Below, piece by piece: positions 8,674 to 19,081 of a DNA stretch of 64,000 nt. This DNA comes from Simplicispira hankyongi (GTDB taxonomy: Bacteria > Pseudomonadota > Gammaproteobacteria > Burkholderiales > Burkholderiaceae_C): positions 310,001 through 374,000 of the forward strand of contig NZ_QXJC01000001.1 in assembly GCF_003570885.1 (NCBI RefSeq), in the 5' to 3' direction. Positions within the stretch are counted from its first letter, which is position 1, and every line of letters starts with the position of its first letter. A program made the position numbers and the translations under genes. The notes under the pieces are model-generated. The model worked only from the letters and a program-made list of their open reading frames with translations, was not told where the DNA came from and searched no databases.

Positions 8674-8784
8674 ATAGTCTGCCGAAGCATGCAGAACATC
8701 GTCGCGATGAAGAACCCAGCGGAGTCGTTTTTCCAGGCGCCTGAGGTGGGCACCAAGTTGCTGCGGCAGTTGCGGGCGGCTTGA
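8674..8784 (+). pseudogene. C-terminal remnant of an SDR gene
   Basis: The frame ending at 8784 reads SMQNIVAMKNPAESFFQAP then EVGTKLLRQLRAA. It matches, with many substitutions, the last ~32 residues of the intact SDR ending at 6503 (RMEDVVQARNPTDPFADKP then ELGQQLRAQLRAG). Nothing of the Rossmann core is present upstream, because the MFS gene ends at 8671. This is therefore the tail of a lost SDR paralogue. The divergence shows it is not a recent tandem copy. Confidence 0.65.
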
Positions 8785-8846
8785 ACGATCTGGCCGTCCA
8801 ACCTTCAGGTGGCTTCAGCCTCGCGGGCTGCTCAGCGGTGCAGTTC

Positions 8847-10082
8847 TTAGCGTCCGACCTGGGTCAATTGATCGCGCCAGAACACCGGCATCAAGTCGTA
8901 CAGGGGGGTCGGCTCGCGGTGCAGCAGGTGCGTGGTGCCAAGTACCCCCATGGTGGGAATCGTCGTGCCGACGTCCACATAGGCCAGCTGCTGCATCCAG
9001 CCCGGGTCGATGCCGCCACCGGGAGCGGGCCTGGAATAGATCAAGGCCAGAATGCGCCGTGCTTGCACACTGCCGCGCTGATCGGCCAGCCGATAAAACC
9101 GAATCGCCTCGGTGAAATTCGACGGAACGCCCTGGCCCCGGTGGTACTTGCGCGCGGTCATCAGTGCCTCTTCGGCGCTTTCGCTGAGCGGCAACTTCTG
9201 TTGTGCCTGGATCGGGCTGCTGTCGCGTGCTGCCAGCTGCTGCAAGTTGGCTCGTGCAGCCTGCGACTGGGGGCCGGCGCGGCGAAAGTACTGCTCGGCC
9301 TGCTCGAAGCGCTCGTTGGTCACGGCGTCCATGCCCAGCTCGATGTTGGCGTGCATGTCGCCGGCGGCAGCGGCTTTCTCGAGCAGCGGGCGGTCGGGCA
9401 ACTCCAGCACCTGATCCTGATTCACGCCGGACTTGGCCACCTGCAGCGGCGCCTGGCGCATGCTCAGCACCCACTGCAGAAAGTCGGCGCGCGCGGGGTG
9501 GTGCGGGCGCAGCCGCTCAATGGCGCGCCCCGCAGCCGCCGGGTCGGGCGGCCCCGTGCAGCCTTCGAGGTAGCACCAGGCCAGCCCGGCGTAGGCCCAG
9601 GGCTCGCGCCCGAAGCGCGCCGCCTGCTCGAACCAGCGCTGCGCCAGCGCCGTGTCGCGCCGAACGCCCGCGCCGTGCAGGTAAATCAAGCCCAGCGTCC
9701 AGGCTGCCTGGGCCGACTGCGGGGTGCTGCCGATCGTGCGTGGCGCCTCGGCGGTGCGCAGCAAGCGCCGCAGCTCACGATCCACCGCTTGCGCCTGCTG
9801 CGTGTCGCGTAGGGCAAGCGAGTCCTTCGTGACCGCTGGGGCGACAATGCTTGGCTGATCGTCGCCAGGCCTGGTGTCGATTCGTGGCACCGTTGCCGGT
9901 GCCGATTCAATGTGCGGCACTGGGGCAGGCTCCGCCTCAATGTGCTCCTGGGTAGGCTTGGGCATTTGCAACTGGGCGATGACGGTGGCCCGCGTGCGCG
10001 CGGTGGCGCTTGCGCTCGGCGCTGCGGAGGCCAGCACCACCAGCAGCAAGGACGCAAGTCTCGTGATGTTGCAGGGGTTCAT
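8847..10082 (-). CDS. secreted Sel1-like repeat protein
   Basis: 411 residues with a signal peptide (hydrophobic 9-25, Ala-Ser-Ala-Thr-Ala end). A low-complexity Pro/Glu/Val linker runs to about 90. Sel1/TPR-type helical repeats follow: AAWTLGLIYLHGAGVRRDTA, AQRWFEQAARFG, ALMTARKYHRGQGVPSN and AIRFYRLADQRGSVQARRIL. Such periplasmic solenoids act as protein-protein scaffolds. It is the last of four co-directional genes and starts 94 nt after the CsgG-like gene, so I infer it belongs to the same export/assembly locus. It has no enzyme motif. Confidence 0.7.
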   Translation of the reverse strand: MNPCNITRLASLLLVVLASAAPSASATARTRATVIAQLQMPKPTQEHIEAEPAPVPHIESAPATVPRIDTRPGDDQPSIVAPAVTKDSLALRDTQQAQAVDRELRRLLRTAEAPRTIGSTPQSAQAAWTLGLIYLHGAGVRRDTALAQRWFEQAARFGREPWAYAGLAWCYLEGCTGPPDPAAAGRAIERLRPHHPARADFLQWVLSMRQAPLQVAKSGVNQDQVLELPDRPLLEKAAAAGDMHANIELGMDAVTNERFEQAEQYFRRAGPQSQAARANLQQLAARDSSPIQAQQKLPLSESAEEALMTARKYHRGQGVPSNFTEAIRFYRLADQRGSVQARRILALIYSRPAPGGGIDPGWMQQLAYVDVGTTIPTMGVLGTTHLLHREPTPLYDLMPVFWRDQLTQVGR

Positions 10083-10176
10083 ACGAGGCTCGGTTTCCTG
10101 GGGATACGGCTCAGTCGGCTGTGCGATTCAAAGCCGCGGGCCGAATGGTGCCGAACCTGTGGCGGCTCTGTTCATG

Positions 10177-11901
10177 TTATTGCCTTGCAGGGCGTTGGGG
10201 CACCGCCGCGGTCGGCGGCGGTGAGGGCCGGCGTGGCTGCACGACCCACTGGATCGCTTGCGAAACCTGGCCGTTTTCTCCGGTCACCGCGGCAAAACGC
10301 TCCAACACGCCTTGCGTTCCCCGCACGCCATTCATCACAGTGAGCGCGGGCACTTGCATGTCGGTGGGTAGCTTGGGCGCGGCGTCTTCTTGCGTGGCGA
10401 TGCAGATCACGCCTTCGGTTCCGGGTCTGCCCGCCTCCAGGATGAAACCGGGGTTGGGTGCCATCCAGTCCGGAATACGGATGGCCTCATTGGCCGAAAC
10501 CAGCGAACTCGGTTGCAGTCCGTTGGGCAGCAATCGCATCACCGCCCCGGCGCTGTCGGCGTAGTAGCAGTAGAGGTGCGAGGCGCGCGAGACGGTGGCC
10601 GACAGGAAGACCTGCTCGCCTACAGTGAATGCGGGCCGCTCGCCGGCCGGCTGCGGGTTTTCGACCTGCAAGTCGATGCTCCAGGGTTTGGCGGTGGTCA
10701 ACCCAATCGCAGGCGCGGTTGCGCCGTCTGCAACGGCTACCGCCTCGGGTCCGCTGCTGTTCCAGCCGATGCGACTGAGTGCGCCCGCCTCATCCAGCGT
10801 CACGAAGTGGTTCAGTGCCGCCTCGTAAGTCGGAAAGTCGACGATGCCGCTTACCGTCAAACGCCGGTCGGCCTGAAATCTGGCCAGCGCACGGCGCATG
10901 AGGGGGTGGTTGGTCGAAAGGTTTTCCGATTCGCGCGGCAGATAGCCCTGGCTGACTAGCGAGGCCTTGACCAGATTGAATTGCCCATCAGGGCCACTTT
11001 CGCTGTACCACTCTTGCATCGTCCGCTGAAAGTGCGGATTTGCCTGATCCAGGGTCAGGCATTGCCAATAGGGAACGCGAGCCCACTTGCCAACGACTTC
11101 AATCATCGCCAGATCGACCAGGGTGCGCATCGCGGCGCCGGTGCCGACGGCATAGTCGTGTCCGACGTTGAACTTGACCCCGTAGGTGCCAATGCGGCCC
11201 CCCACGTCAAGTCCCTCGCCGCCGCTGCCGGTCACGACCTCGTTTGCGGAATCGATGCCAGGAATGAGGGTGCGTGTGCGAAAGTCCCCCAGATGGACCT
11301 CCAGACCGATGATCGTGGCGCTGCGCGAGCGGCTGTAGCCAAGGTCAACACGCGGGCCCGACACGCCCGCGTCCATGGTGTTGTTGATGACGCTCTGGTC
11401 GACAAAGGCAATCGCACCTGACACATACAGCGCTGGGCGCTGCAACTGCATCTGGTTGTTGTTGAGAAGAATGGTCGTGAGGTTCTGCACCGTGTCCTGA
11501 CGCGCGATATCGACCTCGAAGTCGACGAAGCGAAAGGCATTGCTCAGGCGCGACATCTGTGACAGCGAGGTGGTAACCATCTCCTTCGTCGCCACGGGCA
11601 CCTTGCCAGAGAAATCGATAAATTGCTTGCTGGTGATCAACGTGGTGGGCAACTGCGCCTCACGCAGCATTCGGTCCATGCAGACCAGCGATTCGGAAAA
11701 ACTCGAGACAGATCGCACCGGGCGCACCACCGGGCGGTCGGCTACCGAGGCGTGCGACTGGTATTCGGTGTCCTTGCGCGCATCCAGAGGCGTGGCGCAG
11801 CCCGCCAGCAAGACGGCAGCAGTCATGGTGGCCGCCAGCCAGTTGCACGCTGCGGGCGCTGGGTGATGCTCGGACCCTGAGGTTGCGTTGCGCTTGGTCA
11901 T
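10177..11901 (-). CDS. CsgG/HfaB-like outer-membrane lipoprotein with peptidoglycan-binding and DUF4384-like parts
   Basis: 574 residues from the ATG preceded by GGGAAGG; the frame is open further upstream but carries no better start. A lipoprotein signal ends in LLAGC (Cys35). Residues ~60-310 resemble CsgG/HfaB: FIDFSGKVPVATKEMVTTSL, then ALYVSGAIAFVDQ, RSATIIGLEVHLGDFRT and a final MRTLVDLAMIEVVGKW helix, as in the curli secretion channel. Next comes a peptidoglycan-binding-type helical segment around HPLMRRALARFQADRRL. The C-terminal third (TVGEQVFLSATVSRASHLYC...) is DUF4384-like. In the CsgG family nine copies form an outer-membrane pore. The extra wall-binding part is unusual. It follows the small secreted protein by 131 nt. 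Confidence 0.62.
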   Translation of the reverse strand: MTKRNATSGSEHHPAPAACNWLAATMTAAVLLAGCATPLDARKDTEYQSHASVADRPVVRPVRSVSSFSESLVCMDRMLREAQLPTTLITSKQFIDFSGKVPVATKEMVTTSLSQMSRLSNAFRFVDFEVDIARQDTVQNLTTILLNNNQMQLQRPALYVSGAIAFVDQSVINNTMDAGVSGPRVDLGYSRSRSATIIGLEVHLGDFRTRTLIPGIDSANEVVTGSGGEGLDVGGRIGTYGVKFNVGHDYAVGTGAAMRTLVDLAMIEVVGKWARVPYWQCLTLDQANPHFQRTMQEWYSESGPDGQFNLVKASLVSQGYLPRESENLSTNHPLMRRALARFQADRRLTVSGIVDFPTYEAALNHFVTLDEAGALSRIGWNSSGPEAVAVADGATAPAIGLTTAKPWSIDLQVENPQPAGERPAFTVGEQVFLSATVSRASHLYCYYADSAGAVMRLLPNGLQPSSLVSANEAIRIPDWMAPNPGFILEAGRPGTEGVICIATQEDAAPKLPTDMQVPALTVMNGVRGTQGVLERFAAVTGENGQVSQAIQWVVQPRRPSPPPTAAVPQRPARQ

Positions 11902-12032
11902 AACCTTCCCCTTGTGTCGATCTCGTTCTTCTATTGCGAAAGCAACTCCGGGCGGAGTTTCGTCAACCACAGCCCCAAAAAAGCCGGCAAGAACCCAGAT
12001 CGGGTTGCTGCCTGTCGGCTCTCGCGTACAGG

Positions 12033-12443
12033 TCACCTGCAAATGTTGACCAGGTCACCTCGGACCACGACCACCTGGTCTTCACCCATGGTGCCACCGG
12101 CACCGGGCGCACTGGGTTGCAGCGTCTGCACGCAGGTGACGCCCCCCATGCTGTTGGTCTGAACACTCGACACCACGTCCTTTTCGGTCTGGATGCCTTC
12201 GGTATTTGCCGAGAAGGACTTGGCGACGTAGTGCGCGATCTTGGCTTTGGCGTCATCCGGCATGCCGGTTTTGTAAACGATGCCACTCGATATGGACCGT
12301 GGCGCCGTGGGCATTTGCAGGTAACTGACCTTGCCGGTGATGTGCACGGGATCTTCACCCGGTGCCGCCAGGGCGCAAGTGGCTGCGCCGGCCAGCATGG
12401 CCACGATGAGTTTGCCCATCGCACTTGTGGAATTGCGTTTCAT
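12033..12443 (-). CDS. small secreted protein of the CsgG-like locus
   Basis: 136 residues with a signal peptide ending near ALAAPGED. The mature part has two Cys, one in GGVTCVQTL and one four residues from the end (NICR), suited to a periplasmic disulfide. I do not recognise the family. Its size, export signal and place between a repeat-rich secreted protein and a CsgG-like pore recall the accessory proteins of curli/holdfast systems (CsgE/CsgF, HfaA), but no sequence motif proves it. A good ribosome site (CAGGAGA) precedes the ATG. A terminator-like hairpin separates it from the upstream gene. Confidence 0.6.
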   Translation of the reverse strand: MKRNSTSAMGKLIVAMLAGAATCALAAPGEDPVHITGKVSYLQMPTAPRSISSGIVYKTGMPDDAKAKIAHYVAKSFSANTEGIQTEKDVVSSVQTNSMGGVTCVQTLQPSAPGAGGTMGEDQVVVVRGDLVNICR

Positions 12444-12471
12444 GGCTGTTCTCCTGGTGTTACCCGTTGGA

Positions 12472-12506
12472 AAAACGGCTTTGGTCGGCTTTAGCCGACC
12501 AAAGCC
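12472..12506 (-). terminator. strong hairpin plus T-run between the repeat protein and the assembly genes
   Basis: On the minus strand a perfect 13-bp stem GGCTTTGGTCGGC / GCCGACCAAAGCC with a 4-nt loop (12477-12489 with 12494-12506) is followed by GTTTTT. It lies 12 nt beyond the stop of the repeat protein and ahead of the small secreted protein. It should end most transcripts and let a fraction pass into the three downstream genes. Confidence 0.85.
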
Positions 12507-12518
12507 TGTGGCAGCACA

Positions 12519-13541
12519 TCAGCTTGGCCGGCCCCAGCCGCAATAGCCGGTTGGGCAGTCAGGCAGTTTGAAGTTCGGCGGATCGCAGGCGTCGTTGGAC
12601 GACAGGTTCTGCACCGCGAGGCTCTTCACACCATTGGCCAGGTTCGCCACCGTGCCGCTTACGTGCGTGTATTGGTTGGAATACCCGGAGATCGTCACGT
12701 CGCCAAAATTGGACGACAGATTCTGGAAGGCCTGAGCGGACCTGCCATTGGCTTCGTTGCTGATGGTGCCGCCGTAGCCGGTGACAGCCTGGTCAGAGTG
12801 GCCCCCACTCATGATCTTCACGCCGTCGTAGTTGCTGGCCAGGTTTTGCACCGCGGTCGTGTCAGCACCATTGGCGAAGTTCGTGACGGTGGTCCTCATC
12901 AGACCAACCGCCTGATGACTTTTGCCATCGATCGCCACGGTGCCGATATTGGTAGCCAGCGACTGAATCCCAACGGCTCCCGCGCCCGTCGCCTTGTTGT
13001 CTACGGAACTACCGCCGCCAACATTGGTGCTTTGGGTGCTCTCACCAGCGATCGTCACGTTGCCCACGTTGCTGGACAGGCTTTGCACGGCCAGGGCAGC
13101 GTCACTGCAGTCCACGCCACCGCACCTATCCACCGACCCGGCACCGCTGGCCGTGTTCGTCACAGAACCGTTGATGGTGGCATCCTGCTTGGACGTGCCG
13201 CCTTTCTTGACCTCGACCTTGCCCACGTTGGATGCGAGGCTCTGAACCGCGACGTCCCCGGGATTGACGGCCTTGTTCATGACCTGACCACCCGAATTCA
13301 CTTCGGTAGTCTGGTTCGAATAGCCCGCGATGGTGATGTCGCCCTTGTTGCTCGAGAGGTTCTGGACGGCAGTGGTGTAGGCGTTGGCTGTGTTGGACAC
13401 AGTCGCGTTACTGTCTACGCCGGTGTGCTGGATCGACATTCCGCTGATTTCGATCTTGGCCGCCGCGGTCGGAGTCGGGCCGGCGGCAAAGGCTGTCGCG
13501 GACGCGAGAGCGGTGAGTGTGAACAGAGCAAGTGTTTTCAT
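12519..13541 (-). CDS. secreted seven-repeat Gln/Asn-rich protein, candidate amyloid-like fibre subunit
   Basis: 340 residues. A signal peptide covers 1-20. Residues 29-317 are seven repeats of about 37-53 residues with the pattern V-x-I-x-G-x-S-x-Q ... V-x-N-x-A-x-G ... AVQNLSSN-x-G (repeats start near 29, 68, 108, 161, 201, 240, 281). Gln and Asn recur at fixed places, as in curlin repeats, and alternating hydrophobics predict short beta strands. Repeat 3 has an insert with two Cys; the tail (318-340) has three more. It is not a known curlin. I infer a surface or fibre protein exported by the neighbouring CsgG-like pore. The ATG follows GAAGGAA. Confidence 0.6.
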   Translation of the reverse strand: MKTLALFTLTALASATAFAAGPTPTAAAKIEISGMSIQHTGVDSNATVSNTANAYTTAVQNLSSNKGDITIAGYSNQTTEVNSGGQVMNKAVNPGDVAVQSLASNVGKVEVKKGGTSKQDATINGSVTNTASGAGSVDRCGGVDCSDAALAVQSLSSNVGNVTIAGESTQSTNVGGGSSVDNKATGAGAVGIQSLATNIGTVAIDGKSHQAVGLMRTTVTNFANGADTTAVQNLASNYDGVKIMSGGHSDQAVTGYGGTISNEANGRSAQAFQNLSSNFGDVTISGYSNQYTHVSGTVANLANGVKSLAVQNLSSNDACDPPNFKLPDCPTGYCGWGRPS

Positions 13542-14014
13542 GACAGTTCCTTCAGTTGTGCTGACCAGAGTACCGATTGCAGTCCCTCCGCAACCGATCT
13601 GGCTTGACAGGACACCCGGGCCGTTACACGAAGTGGAACTGGGGGAAGCCCTGTGTGTTCTGTCGGGATCAGTCTGGGCCCGGCCCGCGCTTGCTTCCAT
13701 ACCTAGGTTGACGTAGCGTAACTTGGTGAGACATTTCCAACACCTTGGCTGCATTTCCCTGTACAACAGTCGCATGAGATACCAGCCTTGCTACAACAAA
13801 CAGAGTAAGCAGGGTCGGTAGTTTCTATATGTAAGGCGTGCAACGTATATAAATTGCCGTTTTTGCCGCTAGACGTTTCTTTCGGTTTCTTTTAGTGTTC
13901 AAGCGTGTGAATGTGTGCGCAGAGGTTGGTGAAACCCGTAGAGATTTGCAATGCAGTATCAGCGCCCATAAATCGAAGTTTTTTGCGAACCAAGAAGCGC
14001 AATTGGAGGGGGCC
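13542..14014 (+). other. 470-bp divergent intergenic region of the fibre-like locus
   Basis: No gene seen. Lower GC than its surroundings, with several AT-rich stretches (TATATGTAAGG, CGTATATAAATTG around 13830-13855) that could hold promoters for the leftward subunit gene and the rightward response regulator. Open frames run through it from both sides (back to 13775 leftward, from 13895 rightward) but lack domains and good ribosome sites. A TTGACG at about 13708 is a possible -35 without a convincing -10. Confidence 0.4.
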
Positions 14015-14809
14015 ATGGCCACTTTTTCCAGCCAACCCAGGGTATGCGGACCATTGCATACCGCCCGGGCAGATTCAGCAGTGGGACAGGGGGGATTTGC
14101 CGTGATGGGCAATCCCTCGTCCATCTGGCCCGATTTCATGATCGGCCAGGAACAGCGCCCGGTACGCGTCGTATTGGTGGACGACGACCCTCACATTCGC
14201 CTTGTGATCGGGCAGGAACTAATGAACGAACCGCGCACCCTCCTGGTGGCGCAGGCGGACTGCTTGCGTGAGGCGCGGCGAGCCATCAAGCTTCACGAGT
14301 TCGACGTCTTGCTGGTCGACCTGCATCTGGGCGACGGTGAGGGCTTTGAGCTGCTGGACTATGTGAAGAGCATTCGGCCGTCGGTGGAAACCATCGTGAT
14401 TTCCGTGATGGAAAATGAAGACCAGGTGCTGCGTGCCTTTGAACTGGGCGCCACGGGCTTTCTCAGCAAGAATTCTTGGTTTGGCAGCTATGCCCAAGCG
14501 GTGCTGCAAGTGGTCAACGGGGGGGCATCGATCACGCCGAATCTGGCGCGCCGCCTGCTGCAGCGGTTTGATAAAACGGGAATAGCCGTCCCAACGCCGC
14601 GTGCGCGAGAGGAGCCTGAGCGTCTTTCGGTGCGCGAAAAAGAAGTGCTCAGGCTGGTCGCCAGCGGCTACACCAGCGTGGAAATCGGCGCCCGCCTGCT
14701 GATCAGCAGCATGACGGTGAATACGCATGTGCGCAATATCTACCGCAAGCTCCAGGTGCGCACCCGCGCGCAGGCCGTACGTTTTGCGTCCCTTCGCGGT
14801 TTGTTTTGA
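14015..14809 (+). CDS. LuxR/NarL-family response regulator
   Basis: 264 residues from an ATG directly behind GGAGGGGG; an ATG at 14105 is the alternative. The receiver domain starts RVVLVDDDPHIRLV, with the phosphate-accepting Asp in LLVDLHLGDGEGFELL and the conserved Lys in GFLSKNSW. The C-terminal LuxR helix-turn-helix is complete: LSVREKEVLRLVASGYTSVE then TVNTHVRNIYRKLQVRTRAQ. It is followed within 37 nt by a histidine kinase and faces the repeat-protein gene, the position csgD holds in curli clusters. I infer that it controls that operon. Confidence 0.85.
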   Translation: MATFSSQPRVCGPLHTARADSAVGQGGFAVMGNPSSIWPDFMIGQEQRPVRVVLVDDDPHIRLVIGQELMNEPRTLLVAQADCLREARRAIKLHEFDVLLVDLHLGDGEGFELLDYVKSIRPSVETIVISVMENEDQVLRAFELGATGFLSKNSWFGSYAQAVLQVVNGGASITPNLARRLLQRFDKTGIAVPTPRAREEPERLSVREKEVLRLVASGYTSVEIGARLLISSMTVNTHVRNIYRKLQVRTRAQAVRFASLRGLF

Positions 14810-14845
14810 GCGTACACAGGCGGCGCATATCGAAAAGGAGACTCC

Positions 14846-15667
14846 GTGTCTCTTCCCCGGCCTCTGAACTTCCTTCTGCTTTGTCTCGGCCTGCTGCTGC
14901 TGCAACAGGCGTTGTCCAGCTTTGTGGCCTGGACCCTGTGGTCCCGGGCCGGGCCACTGATGCATGGGACTTGGGTGCTTGTGTTATCCACCGGGACGGT
15001 GCACCTGGTATTGCTGCTCGTGCAACTGCCGCGCGCGATGCGCTGGCGCCCGCGGCGCAGTGTTCGGCCGAGTACTGAGCTGCGGCAGGAGCGCCAGCGC
15101 ATTGCCCGGGATCTGCATGACCGCGTAGGCTCGCAACTCGTCAACGCCCTGGCCCTGTTCGATCCGGCGAAGGAGACAGACGCCCTGCAGCGCGCCGCGC
15201 TGGAGCATGCATTGCTCGAGTTGCGCCTGCTGGTCGACGCCATGGGCGACCCGGACCGCACGCTCGTCGACCAATTGGCGCAGCTGCGCTACCGCCTTCA
15301 GCCGGTCCTCGCACGGCAAGGGATTGCCATCGAGTGGGAGGTCAGTGCCGCCAGCTTGCCGGACGCTCCCCGCGACCCGCTTCTGGCCGTGATCGCCCAG
15401 GAAGCCCTCAGCAATGTGATCCAACACGCGCAGGCCACTCGCGTCCGAGTGTCCCTGAACCGCTTGCCGGGCTCGAACACCTGGCAATTCGAGGTCTGCG
15501 ACAACGGGCGTGGGCTCCCCCAGGCAAGCGCGGACGACGCACCGCAAGGGGGGTTTGGCATGAGCAGCATGCGCGAGCGGGTGCGCCAGGCCGGTGGGGA
15601 GCTGCAGTTCCTGCCATCGGCGCTGGGAGGCACCTGCCTGCGGGTAGTGCTGGCGCGCCGTCTGTAA
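14846..15667 (+). CDS. sensor histidine kinase, HisKA_3 (NarX/UhpB) type
   Basis: 273 residues, GTG start with AAAAGGAG upstream. Two N-terminal membrane segments (about 8-30 and 42-62) enclose almost no periplasmic loop. The dimerisation box ERQRIARDLHDRVGSQLVNA carries the phospho-His. The ATPase has ALSNVIQHAQ (N box), VCDNGRGL (D box) and GFGMSSMRERV (G box). With so small a sensor part it probably reads the membrane itself or a partner protein. Cognate to the response regulator 37 nt upstream. Confidence 0.85.
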   Translation: MSLPRPLNFLLLCLGLLLLQQALSSFVAWTLWSRAGPLMHGTWVLVLSTGTVHLVLLLVQLPRAMRWRPRRSVRPSTELRQERQRIARDLHDRVGSQLVNALALFDPAKETDALQRAALEHALLELRLLVDAMGDPDRTLVDQLAQLRYRLQPVLARQGIAIEWEVSAASLPDAPRDPLLAVIAQEALSNVIQHAQATRVRVSLNRLPGSNTWQFEVCDNGRGLPQASADDAPQGGFGMSSMRERVRQAGGELQFLPSALGGTCLRVVLARRL

Positions 15668-15729
15668 ACCAAGGTCTAGAAGACCTTGTGGCACACTGCG
15701 CCGCTTTTCTGATTGCCACTCCGTTCTCC

Positions 15730-18105
<2,376 letters not shown>

Positions 18106-18204
18106 GGCAGGACAGTCTTGGCGGCTTTACTGGCCACCCGCTTGAACTGACGGATGTGCTGCCGTGGATAATCAGCGCGTCCCAACCAACGCAGCGCCGA
18201 TCCC

Positions 18205-19059
18205 ATGGATTTGAATGCACTGCTGGCCTCGCCACCAGCGTTCCCGAGCCTGCCGCGCGCCGTTGCGCTGCTGATGGCCGAGCTGGCACAGGACGAACCC
18301 AATCTGCGGCGGGTGAATCAGTTTTTTGCCACCGATCCGGCCTTGGCTGCGCGCCTGCTGTGCCTGGCCAACTCGGACGAATTCGGCGGCCCGCGCCAGG
18401 TCGCCGGCCTCCCAGAGGCGCTGGCGCTGGCCGATACCGGGCAATTGCGCCAGTTGGTCGCCTCCGCGCCGCTGGGCACCACGTCGCGCTCGGTGCCGGG
18501 CATCAACATGCAGCAGTTCTGGCGCTACAGCCTGCACACGGCCAAACTGGCGCGTTCGCTCGCCGGCCACGTGCACCACAACCAGGCGGCGGCGTACACC
18601 GCCGGCCTGCTGCACGGCCTGGGCGAACTGGTGATCCATCTGGGTGACCCGGAGCGGGCGCAATCGCTCAACACGCTGGTGGCGCCGCTGGACCTGCGCC
18701 GCGCCAAACTGGAATCGCGCATCTTCGGTTTTTGCTATGGCCGGGTAAGCGGTGCGCTGGCCCGGCGCTGGCAACTGCCCGAGGCGGTGGTCGATGCGCT
18801 TAACTACCAGCACGCGCCCTTTGAGAACGACACCTACGAACCGCTTGCCGGCATCCTGCATCTGGCCGCCTGGCGGGTGCGCGCACGCGAAGCAGGGCTC
18901 GAAGAGCGCGAGCTGGCGGTGAGTTTCCCCGACCAGGTGGGATTGCCGCTGGGCCTCGATATCGACATGGTGCTGCACCAGGACCCGATCGACTGGAGTG
19001 CGCCCAAGCTCGATACCGAGACTGAGGCCGAGGCGGCCGGGCTGGACTACCTGGTCTAG
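18205..19059 (+). CDS. HDOD domain protein
   Basis: 284 residues spanning one HDOD domain, a non-catalytic relative of the HD phosphohydrolases often found in signalling or stress regulation. Seen: FPSLPRAVALLMAEL at the start, DPALAARLLCLANS, and LHTAKLARSLAGHVHHNQAA with AAYTAGLLHGLGELVIHL where the HD residues of true enzymes would be. The last ~40 residues are acidic (DTETEAEAAG). No partner domain (GGDEF, kinase) is attached. It stands alone between tex and a convergent Fe-ADH. Confidence 0.8.
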   Translation: MDLNALLASPPAFPSLPRAVALLMAELAQDEPNLRRVNQFFATDPALAARLLCLANSDEFGGPRQVAGLPEALALADTGQLRQLVASAPLGTTSRSVPGINMQQFWRYSLHTAKLARSLAGHVHHNQAAAYTAGLLHGLGELVIHLGDPERAQSLNTLVAPLDLRRAKLESRIFGFCYGRVSGALARRWQLPEAVVDALNYQHAPFENDTYEPLAGILHLAAWRVRAREAGLEERELAVSFPDQVGLPLGLDIDMVLHQDPIDWSAPKLDTETEAEAAGLDYLV

Positions 19060-19081
19060 TGTTTCGTTCTTATTGGTGCTT

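Noticed and set aside
11902-12042. 47-codon N-terminal extension of the CsgG-like lipoprotein
   Set aside because: It would bury the lipoprotein signal; the ATG at 11901 has GGGAAGG.
12519-13541. Regular repeats considered as a CRISPR array
   Set aside because: The repeats are at protein level, diverged in DNA, of unequal length, and lie in one continuous reading frame with a signal peptide. No CRISPR array or cas gene seen in the window.
13542-13775. 78-codon N-terminal extension of the repeat protein
   Set aside because: No ribosome site, promoter-like composition, and the internal ATG at 13541 has a good GAAGGAA and begins a signal peptide.
13895-14014. 40-codon upstream extension of the response regulator
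   Set aside because: The ATG at 14015 follows an excellent GGAGGGGG; the upstream part has no domain and lies in the promoter region.
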